Of a stretch of 64,000 nucleotides of DNA, positions 1-8,247 are shown piece by piece. Within the stretch, counting starts at the first letter, position 1, and the number at the start of each line of letters is the position of its first letter. Where the stretch lies: NCBI GenBank assembly GCA_000149265.1, contig CH003386.1, positions 129,989 to 193,988 of the forward strand. Direction: 5' to 3'. The DNA is from Ciona savignyi (taxonomy: Eukaryota; Chordata; Ascidiacea; Phlebobranchia; Cionidae). The position numbers and the translations under genes are program-made. A model generated the notes under the pieces. The model worked only from the letters and a program-made list of their open reading frames with translations, had not been told where the DNA came from and ran no database searches.

Positions 1-287
1 ACCAGCAGCTGGTTTTGATCCTACCCTTATTCTTCTGACCGTTTATTGGTTTGTGAACGACCTAACAAGCCCGATTATAAACCGCCCTAAAAAGATCAAA
101 TTATCACTATCTAACGACTGGTTAACATTTGTAATGTTTTATAGTAATCTGCACAATTGCACATTATGTCATGTAATTAAACAAAAAGTGTGAAAGAATG
201 TTTAAAGTTTAATGACAATTGGTCGAAAGAGTAATAAAAATTATAACAAACTTATGTTGGAATTTTCAGAAACTTTGTACGTCAAAA
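1..287. other. 3' flank of the PRELID1-like gene
   Basis: No gene is seen. A minus-strand AATAAA lies at 47-42, about 240 nt past the PRELID1 stop codon, and could be its polyadenylation signal. The rest is AT-rich and unremarkable. Confidence 0.4.
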
Positions 288-2112
288 TCACATGTCTTTT
301 GCAATGTGGGTCATTGAGGCAATGTTGATCGCTTTCAATTTTGCCTTGTCCTTTGCTTCTTTAATAGAATCAAACGCTCGTTCTTTGATGTGCTTGTTGT
401 TTAATTCCACCCCAGTCATGATGCCTTGAAAGCCCAGGAAGGATTTTTTCGCATTAGATCGCCACCTGTTGATGCCAAATTGGCGCAGAACACGGCGGAA
501 ACCTGTGAAAGAGGAATCGACCCAACCTTCCCTCTTTACTTCAGTGCAAGTAGTTTCAAGTGCAGGCAAAATGGTTAATCTTTCCTGAACATCCTGTTAA
601 AATAGTTGCATTAAATAACCAGTACTAGTACCATACTGTCATTATTATATAATAATTAATAAGATGCATATAATGTGATATACACAACTTGGCGGTGGTT
701 AGTTATCTAATGAAAATTGGTTACAGGTGCATGCCTCTAGAGGTAAAATGTATTAATAAACAGACAAACCATCTTTAATGTAAGTAATATAGATGGTAAC
801 ACAAACTTCTTGTGTAGCCTTTTATCTGAATGGCTGAAGGTTTAAAACTGGTCGTTAATTAGTCAGTTGTGTTCTTGGGCAAGGCACTTACTGGACATTG
901 CCTGAACCCAGTGGATTAACGGGTTTCACTAAACTGAAGGAATACAACACACAATAGCTCAAGTAACTGACATGAAAAGTAATCTTACAATGATAACACC
1001 CTTGCATTTACCATAAAACATGGCAACATGCTATTCTGAATAACAATGCATTTCGCCTTTGTATGCATAGATGCAAAATTTCAATTTTTTTTTCTCCATT
1101 TTCTATATTTTTGAAGTATAAGTTACTTTGATTATTATTTTTTAAAGCATCAAATCCAACATATAAAAATTAAACTTATTGAAGAACTTACAAAATTATA
1201 ATAATCTTCAGAAACTTATTGATTTGATAATTAGATACGAATGTTGAAGAACCGTTATCAGTATTAATGTCATTGTATTGTATTAATATGTTTATGTCAG
1301 ACTGGTAACAGCATAGTTTAATATATATATAATTTACAAAATTTACACAATTTCCTATAAAATAGAAGAATATACCATCATATTAACATAGGATGTGTTC
1401 CATGTGTAGACAGTCATTCTTTGTTGATTTGGATCCACAATGGACTCTTCAACGATATGGACCATCTTTTTCATGTTGGATGTAAACACCATACTTCCCC
1501 ATGATGGGAGAGGATTAGTTTTGCTTAGCAATCTTCTTGTATAAAGGCGGCCGTTTGCTAATAGTTTTCGTTCTATGACATCCTCAGTTAAAACATGGTT
1601 GCTGTTTAAAAATAGTGAATACATTATTTAAATATCTAGAAGTGGAACATATAAATATATATGCTGATATGCATACAATAAACGACATAAAACACAAAGA
1701 GCAAGAGGTCTTGTTTTTTATTTATTTTTTGCGGTTTTCATTTAAAGCATGATTTATTTTACTTTACAGAGAAAAATGGTGTGTGGGTATAAAATCTACT
1801 TGTTGTTTCACTGGATAAATAAAGTGCTTTGCCTTATAATACAACCGAATAGTGTAAATGGAAGGTTTTAAACAAGCAGTTCCAAGTACCAGACAGTTTT
1901 ACAACTTATGTCAACAAAGTGAAATAGGTTAATTATATAACAGTATTTCCACAAAAAGGTAAAACATTTCTTTCGAGTCGATTGTAATTTCTTTATATAA
2001 AAGCCAATACTAACCTGTACGGATTGGGATATTTTTTCCAGAATCCCGACACTACATCTGACCAGGTGTTGGTAAGTATATCAGATAAAGAAGCGTATTT
2101 TGATACATCCAT
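288..2112 (-). CDS. PRELID1: PRELI/MSF1-domain protein, PRELID1-like
   Basis: Three exons on the minus strand, 2112-2015, 1601-1376 and 593-288, join in frame to 209 residues; human PRELID1 has about 219. Exon 1 ends in WKKYPNPY and the junction makes SNHVLTEDV, both family signatures. Exon 2 carries RRLLSKTN and ESIVDPNQQRMTVYTWN. Exon 3 carries TEVKREGWVDSS followed by a Lys/Ala-rich helix. All junctions are GT-AG: donors GTTAGT and GTATAT, acceptors AAACAG and AACAG. The start is the ATG at 2112, which has an in-frame stop two codons upstream. In other animals PRELID1 works with TRIAP1 to carry phosphatidic acid across the mitochondrial intermembrane space for cardiolipin synthesis. It lies 401 bp downstream of CLNS1A on the same strand. 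The PRELID1 subfamily is favoured over PRELID3 because of HVLTED and VDPNQQ. Confidence 0.93.
821..1016 (+). repeat. Cics-1-like SINE fragment in the last PRELID1 intron
   Basis: A degenerate copy without the 5' tRNA-like head. Recognisable blocks are AAACTGGTCG, TTCTTGGGCAAGGCACTT, CATTGCCTGAACCCA and the ATAGCTC...AACACCCTTG tail, in the same order as the near-full copies at 6352 and 16346. Confidence 0.75.
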
Positions 2113-2513
2113 TATGAAAAGCCTTTTCTCTTTAGTTGTCTTCACTACATTGATTCAGTTTCAGTTTAATTATTTTAAAATTCCAAGGAGACCAATGCTT
2201 GGTCAAAACCCCTAAACTGTTCAGCTGTCAAATTGAAAGTGTTTTTAAACCTAAAGTATGCAATATTTTTGACTATATCAAAGCTAGTTAAAAAAATAGC
2301 ATTACTCATGTTGATGCCTGATAAGTCATAGTTACATGATTGTGGCTTGTATGATTGTACCAATCATCTAACTAGTTTGTATTCAGACAAGACTGGTTAT
2401 CGTGCACATATCTTAGTAACATTGTCGCTATTGGGAAAAGCATATAAAAAATGGCAGTGAAGGGAAAAGAATATTACAAAAATGGCAGTGAAAAAATCTA
2501 CCGAAACACATTC
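2113..2513. other. CLNS1A-PRELID1 intergenic region
   Basis: This 401-bp AT-rich gap separates two minus-strand genes. It carries a short direct duplication of AAAAATGGCAGTGA near 2449 and 2478. No coding or RNA gene is visible. The gap is wider than the near-zero spacing typical of tunicate operons. Confidence 0.4.
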
Positions 2514-3167
2514 TCATGCATCATCAAATTGCCCATCATCAGATTTTCCGTTATGACCTTCTGTGATTTGAACACCATTGATACCATGTTCCAATTCTTC
2601 TGTAGGTTCTGAATTGGAATGACTTTGTTGCACATTAAGCATTGCTTCTAATCTATGCATTGTAGCTAGACCTTGGGGAGTCATATGTTGTAATGCTTCA
2701 TCTCCAGTAAAGAATTGTTCGCCCGCAGCACCATCTCCGAATATGTGGGGTGATTCTTCACAGTAATCGCTATCATCATCATCAGGTGGGTGCAAGCATT
2801 GGCACGCACTCAGCGCATCAAACATCTCTTTTAAATTATTTTTATTTTGTGGGATAAATCTTACTTCAGATATACCGGTATTCGATTCTGAGTCATCATC
2901 ACTGTCATTATCGGGGGTTTCATTAAAACTTTTGTTGTACATCACATACAAACATTCTTCAGAAAATGACTGTAAATCTGTGGAAATTGCATGTATCGCA
3001 ATGTCAGAGTACTGAAGTCTCAACCCTTGGTTGCTTGGACCTATCCATATCAGCTCACTTTCCGCGATGTAAAGCGTTCCTTCCCCTAAATAGCTATTGT
3101 TTACGTTGATTTTACAAGAGTTCTCGACATGCTGCAATCCCACCCTTGGTTGTTCTACCGCAATCAT
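2514..3167 (-). CDS. CLNS1A: Methylosome subunit pICln (chloride nucleotide-sensitive channel 1A)
   Basis: A single uninterrupted ORF of 217 residues; human pICln has 237. The N-terminal PH-like fold is recognisable from GEGTLYIAESELIWIG, then LQYSDIAIHAIS and CLYVMYNKSF. An acidic loop (residues about 86-95, DNDSDDDSES) follows, then EVRFIPQNKNNLKEMFDALSAC. A second acidic stretch (PPDDDDSDY) precedes GDEALQHMTPQGLATMHRLEAML, and the C-terminus is the acidic GQFDDA, matching the human GQFEDA tail. pICln holds Sm proteins and presents them to PRMT5-WDR77 before SMN-dependent snRNP assembly, in the cytoplasm. The absence of introns is unusual beside the multi-exon neighbours. The ORF is intact, so there is no sign that it is a pseudogene. 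Confidence 0.95.
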   Translation of the reverse strand: MIAVEQPRVGLQHVENSCKINVNNSYLGEGTLYIAESELIWIGPSNQGLRLQYSDIAIHAISTDLQSFSEECLYVMYNKSFNETPDNDSDDDSESNTGISEVRFIPQNKNNLKEMFDALSACQCLHPPDDDDSDYCEESPHIFGDGAAGEQFFTGDEALQHMTPQGLATMHRLEAMLNVQQSHSNSEPTEELEHGINGVQITEGHNGKSDDGQFDDA

Positions 3168-3708
3168 ACCAGTCGTAAATCAGTGAGCTGGGACGAAAAT
3201 TTGTTGTCACATTCCCAAGACGTCACAATGACCTCTCCACCACGAGCCGACTCCTACTTTCCATAGATATCTTATGTTGCAAAAAAACATATCTTTCGTT
3301 TGCCAAAAGCTTTAGTTTCAAATTGTGTTTTGTCATTTCCCACCACCTAATCTTGTTTTACGAGATACCCCAAAAAATTATTATTATATATATTTGTTGG
3401 ATCATGACGTGTAAAACCAAAGATTTTAAGTAAACAAAAAATGCGGCTATGTCACAATTTTATAATCAACTTGCAATTAGATAGAGTTGCCCCATACCCA
3501 CCATGAGCAATTTTTCGGAAAACCCTGAACACTCAGTCGCACTCAAACCAGTGATCATTCTGTTTTAACACTTCATAATACTTGGAATAAAATGAACTAG
3601 TTAGTATTACTTCATAGAATTGTTAGTTAATATATATTACATAATTTGAGTGACTTACACCAGGGAAGTTCACACCAAAAAATGTACGCAAGACAGCGGT
3701 TCCCCCAT

Positions 3709-3756
3709 TTCGTCATTGTGTGGCCAATATTCGTCATTGTGTGGCCAATATTCGTC
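3709..3756 (+). repeat. 21-bp tandem repeat, about 2.3 copies
   Basis: TTCGTCATTGTGTGGCCAATA is repeated exactly twice, then TTCGTCA begins a third copy. Confidence 0.9.
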
Positions 3757-3915
3757 AAAATGAAAAGTGGTAAAAAGGAAAATTTATATTTATTTAAATT
3801 ATTTTAAAATGTAGGATTATTGGTCTTTTGTCATGTTTAAATAATTTTTGTTTGTAACTTTAAGTCGTTTTTTTGTAAGATAGTTAGAATTATAAATTGT
3901 TTGGATAGGATATGA

Positions 3916-4046
3916 ATGTTTATCCGACTGATTAGCTTGGTGAATTAGTGCGTCCTTGGGCAAGGTACTTACAGAAATTGCCTGATCCCAGGGGATTAAT
4001 GTATTCTACCCGACGTTGGGCGCTAGGGCATCCTATTCTTATTCGT
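3916..4046 (+). repeat. Cics-1-like SINE fragment
   Basis: Blocks GTCCTTGGGCAAGGTACTT, AATTGCCTGATCCCAG, GGATTAATG and ACCCGACGTTGGGCGC follow the SINE order, with a deletion between the middle and the tail. Confidence 0.7.
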
Positions 4047-4425
4047 AACGGCTGGTTCATCGTTCCCACCAATCACTATGTGGCTGACATGGGTTTGCCA
4101 GTCTTTAATTGAATTGAATAAATTACTAATCGTTACCCATTATGCCGTAGTATCACCTAACGCTGTCATTTTTGTTAATTGATTGGTAATTGATGCAGAT
4201 TATATACTTGAAACCCACTGGGATAATACAGTTGGCTTAATACGAGGCTAGGATGGTGATATGCGGGCATTGGTCCACGCTTGATTTAAATGATATGAAA
4301 CGTATAGTTTATTAACAATACTTTTTTATGCTTAGGTTTTAAAGGAAATTTTGTTTTCTATTGTAACCTAATAAAGTTTTTTTTACAGAACCGAAGAATT
4401 GTGATAGAAGTTATTTGGATAATCT

Positions 4426-5489
4426 ATGATGACCAACGGGACTGAAGGTACAATGTCGGTCAGAGGGGCCTTGGAACTGTCAGCGACCTGGGCACTGTTT
4501 GAAGCGGGTGGTATCTTCTGTGCGCTTCTTGAGGTATATTTGTTTGTTTGCGTAATTCTATTTGCACGACGAAGACTCCAATATGGACCCGCGAAGAATC
4601 CAAAAGTTAAACGTTTAAAAAGTAATAAAATCGCGACCATTGAAACTCGCGGGCAAAGAAATGTTTTGACAACGACATCACGTCCGGTCAAATCAAAGAT
4701 TACTTTCAAACGATTCTGGAACGAACCTGGAAAATGGCTGCAGATTTGGCTTTTTTGTCTATTATTTTTGCCATTCTCCGGACTATTTCGGGACAGTCTG
4801 TAATTGTAGTTGGCGACTGGTCGGATTATACTTGTAACATGATATCGAAGATTACAGTCGTGCTTACAGGGAGTTCGTTAGAGACGGTTTATGCGTTTCT
4901 ATGGTGTCGTCAAACCTCGCTGTACTCGACACCCCAAGCCGCCTGCCTTCGCCCAGCATGGTTGAAGACTCTCAGCCAAATCTGGCTCGTTTACAACGTA
5001 ATAACATATGTCGCTGGGACTTTACTTCATCTTTGGTGGAGGGACTTCGCAGTGCAAACTCACGGCTGTGCGCCGGCGGTAGACTCTTTTAAAACGGATA
5101 CGTATATCCCGTTTCTCGTGCTCGCCATTATCACAGCCATCTCACAGCTCCTCCTCACGTTTTTATTCGTATATCCGATGTTGTTTTTACGACGTGGTGA
5201 TAGACGCCGCAAAGTTGAAGGCCAGAAACACATAACTGTATTCTTAGATGCAGCTCGACGTGCCACAATCGGCTGCGTTGTCGGGATTTCGACTGACATC
5301 TTTGGGGCTTGTCTCGCTATCTTTCTACCTCAGGATTTCCCAGTTGCGAACAGGGTCACCACCTATCAACTTAACATTTCTTTCAACATTGTCTGCTTGC
5401 TGTATACTTACGCCGACTGGAGAGATATAGTGTTTCCATGGAAATACCACAAGCAACTATATGCGGGATCGAACACGGATAGAGAATAA
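4426..5489 (+). CDS. Orphan seven-transmembrane (GPCR-like) protein with one frame change
   Basis: Two overlapping frames together encode one 7TM protein. The first runs from ATG 4426: an NGT glycosylation site, TM1 (FEAGGIFCALLEVYLFVCVI), then a very basic loop. The second frame carries the remaining six segments to the stop at 5487-5489. They include LAFLSIIFAILRTISG, a TM3 ending VYAFLWCRQTSLY, a TM4 with IWLVYNVITYVAGTLLHLWW, a TM5 before a basic loop (RRGDRRRK), GCVVGISTDIFGACLAIFLP, and a last segment ending YTYADWRDIVFPW. A 122-bp intron 4622-4743 (GTAATA...CTGCAG) joins the frames in phase and gives 313 residues. A 1-nt indel in the A-run near 4731 would instead give an intronless protein about 41 residues longer. 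An acceptor at 4388 suggests a trans-spliced or non-coding first exon. I do not recognise a named family. The 7TM topology is read from hydrophobicity; ligand and coupling are unknown. Confidence 0.75.
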
Positions 5490-5506
5490 CTATTGCGTAC
5501 TACAGA

Positions 5507-5640
5507 TGGTCAACCACGTGTTTGACCACAAAAACACATTTTGTATGCTATATATTCATGCGAGCAGGGTTCCTAACCACAACTTGTATTTAATACACCC
5601 AGTATGTAGTTTGTTTGAATACATGTGGCAATAGTATATT
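5507..5640 (+). repeat. Dispersed repeat (copy of 46490-46660)
   Basis: GTCAACCACGTGTTTGACCA, TATATATTCATGCGAGCA and CCTAACCACAACTTGTATTT lie in the 3' region of the 7TM gene, colinear with the copy at 46490. Confidence 0.8.
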
Positions 5641-5717
5641 ATAATGCATTGTCATTTTTTCTGGTTTTTCTGTACACTTGGATATTTTAAAACATGTATT
5701 TTTAAGTTTATTATTTA

Positions 5718-5723
5718 AATAAA
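5718..5723 (+). terminator. Candidate polyadenylation signal of the 7TM gene
   Basis: AATAAA lies 229 nt after the stop codon in AT-rich sequence. Confidence 0.4.
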
Positions 5724-6351
5724 TTGTTCTTTCTATTTATAAGACATCAAAAAACAAATAGTATCGACCACAAAATGGCTAAAATGGGGGAAAACGGCCA
5801 TCGTTCGTATATTTTTCGGCCCGGCGGGAGTTTCCCAGGCGTGATTTACCCAAAATTGGTCGCTGATCTAAAACATTTTAGCTATTACCTTTAAAAAGTT
5901 TAACTCGTTGGTTTATTTTAATGCTGTTATTATGGGGCGCTAAAGTAGATTGATCAGTGGCTTGAGTGCGCTTGAGTGTTGGGAGGTTTCCTGGAAATAA
6001 GGCTCATGGTGGGTATAAGGTATCGGATCTTTTTTGTTCGCATTGAATTTCACTATCGATATATGTTGGTTTTAAGTGTATATAGCGGTTTTAATACATT
6101 TCAATAGTGTATTATTTTTACTTATGAATTTTATATTTTAAGGGATTGACCAGGTAAATGTCCGGTATTTAGAGTCCGTTTTCCCCTTTTTTTGGTTTAT
6201 TTTAATCATCTACATCTTTCTTTCACTTCCTAAAATAAATATTTTTTACCAGTCCCGAAATATCGACTATTGAAGAAAAATAAAGATTGCACAAAACGGC
6301 CGTCGTGTTTACATTCTTGGGTCTGTCAGGATTTTCCTGGATCAATTTACT

Positions 6352-6650
6352 CCGGCCCGTTGGTCTAACTCTAACGGTTAAGTGCGTCGCCTTTCAATCG
6401 AAAGGTTGTAGGTGCGAAACTGGTCGCTAGCTAGTCGGTTGTGTCCTTGGGCAAGGCACTTCACGGACATTGCCTGAACCCAGCGGATAAATGGGTTCTA
6501 CCAAATTGAAGGAACGTGTCTATCATAACACACTGCAATAACTTCGGTAACCCGACGATGGGCGCGAGGTGATCTGAAGATTGCCCGTGTGTTAACACCC
6601 TTGGTTTTCCCATTTACAGGGATAAAGATGAATATCCTATCCTATCCTAC
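6352..6650 (+). repeat. Near-full-length Cics-1-like SINE
   Basis: The tRNA-like head has a box A (TTGGTCTAAC...GGTTAAGTGCG) and a box-B-like AGGTGCGAAACTGG. The body carries GTCCTTGGGCAAGGCACTT and CATTGCCTGAACCCAGCGG. The tail runs CCCGACGATGGGCGCGAGG, GTGTTAACACCCTTGG and ends in ATCCTATCCTATCC. The head has a short CTAA duplication. No clear target-site duplication was found. The family identity is recalled, not searched. Confidence 0.88.
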
Positions 6651-8247
6651 TCAGAATTTGTCATTTTACATCCATACCATATTGTCTAACACTTCCAAAA
6701 GATTCAACTCAAAGGACATTTTCTTCCCTTTTTCGGGTTAAAAATAGGGTGTACGCAACATTTTTTATATACTTTTTATCCATTTTTTAGATTTGACTGT
6801 TTCATGCGAGTAATAATGCGTATTTTTGACGATTTAGGCATATTTTAGGAGACTTCTTGGGGTAAACTGGCCAACTGGGTAATTTTAATTAAATTGCATT
6901 TTTCTGATTTATGATACACATTCTTGAACTTTCTTAGAAATTAAGTAAATATTCCTTTTTAATTTGGATTCGAAGAGAACCCATAAATAGTGGTGGCGGT
7001 CCGCCACTCTAATCCTCAACTAGACGATTTAGCAAAACGTCTACTAACAAAAACTTTGATTTTATCATGGCTGAAAATGAATTTATTACAGAAGGTAGAG
7101 TACATACAGTTCATGCAAAAATGATAAGTTGGCAGTATTTATATGATCATTGGCAGTATTTATTTGTACATTTTTATTCTGGTGGTTAAAATCTTTTATT
7201 TTAATTATTACAAAAAGCACATACAATAGGTTTAGGCAACAGTATATTTAAAAGATAAATTTTTAACTGAGGCTTTAAACCTCATATTTTTGGAGAAAAG
7301 CCAGGAAGTAAAGTCTCCTAAAAAATCTTTTATTGTATACTTAAATATATAGTTAGTCAACTTAGTTTCATTGATTTAATATGCGGTGAGTGGTGTATAT
7401 GTACAACTAATGCCTTATCTTCCTTTATTTACATTGGTTAAATCTTGGCAGTAAGAATTGTTCTTTAGTTTCGGATTTTTTGCCAGTCTACAACTGCAAA
7501 AGCACATCATCAGCATCTGGTAAATGTCATAATTTATTATGGGTTAAATATGGATAAATGGGAAACATTGTTTTTTTTCTCTTTTTTCGTCAAATTTTGA
7601 TCAGATTTGGTAGAGGGTTAAAGTTTTAGTCACTCTTGTACGTTGTACCACATAGAATAAATTCAAAATTTACCCAGAGAAATATCCTAAAAAATTAAAA
7701 TTTGTCTCCATATCATGATTATAAAAGGCATGCCATGTCCCTCACATCTCCAACAAGAAGTCATAAAATCGGATTGAAACTTTAGGAATTGTTAGATAAC
7801 ATGACCCAGAAATGAGTTTAGCTACTTTTCACTACAGCCCTTAACAAGATGCTTTAATTAAAAATATAATTTTTAATTGCACATGGAAAAGACATTTGAT
7901 TTTGTCACTATGGGGCATGGGACCCATGCGTTTATGCTTTTAGAAACAATAGGGTGCAGTAAAACATGACCAAACCTGAATGGGAGTCGGTTTCAGGCCT
8001 AAGTTCACATAAATAAGCAGGTAACTAAGGGAAATTTGTATGCTTTAACTACACATAGTGTCGGCTGGATAATTAAGGATTTATATATCTATAATATATT
8101 CTGGAAATGGAATTTGTGTACTAGATTTTACTCAGGGTTATCGGCCCTACTAGTATGTAGTAATCGTTCATCATTATATTTTAAACATCATCCAAAATAA
8201 AATGATGGGTCGAAATTTTTTTTTAAATACAAAGGACAGTTTGTTGT

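Larger units (their letters stand above)
3168..4425. other. Intergenic, with tandem and dispersed repeats
   Basis: A 21-bp unit (TTCGTCATTGTGTGGCCAATA) is repeated about 2.3 times at 3709-3756. A segment at about 3485-3565 matches, in inverted orientation, 5950-6030 beyond the 7TM gene. A Cics-like SINE fragment lies at about 3916-4046. A pyrimidine-rich acceptor TTTTTTTTACAG ends at 4388, ahead of the 7TM start codon. Confidence 0.6.
5490..8247. other. Intergenic region between the 7TM and MS4A-like genes
   Basis: It holds a dispersed repeat at 5507-5640 (copy at 46490), the right arm of an inverted repeat at about 5950-6030, and a near-full SINE at 6352-6650. A GTGGCGG-T-CCGCCAC palindrome lies at 6993-7007, followed by a 40-codon ORF from ATG 7068 that I cannot assign. 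A diverged minus-strand copy of the 335-bp repeat unit lies around 7590-7830. No convincing gene. Confidence 0.5.

Noticed and set aside
2024..2215. 63-codon plus-strand ORF
   Set aside because: It is the antisense of PRELID1 exon 1, where the minus strand gives the conserved WKKYPNPY and a proper donor.
4383..4709. 108-codon minus-strand ORF opposite the 7TM start
   Set aside because: It is a shadow of the plus-strand gene, with no family features and no splice logic.
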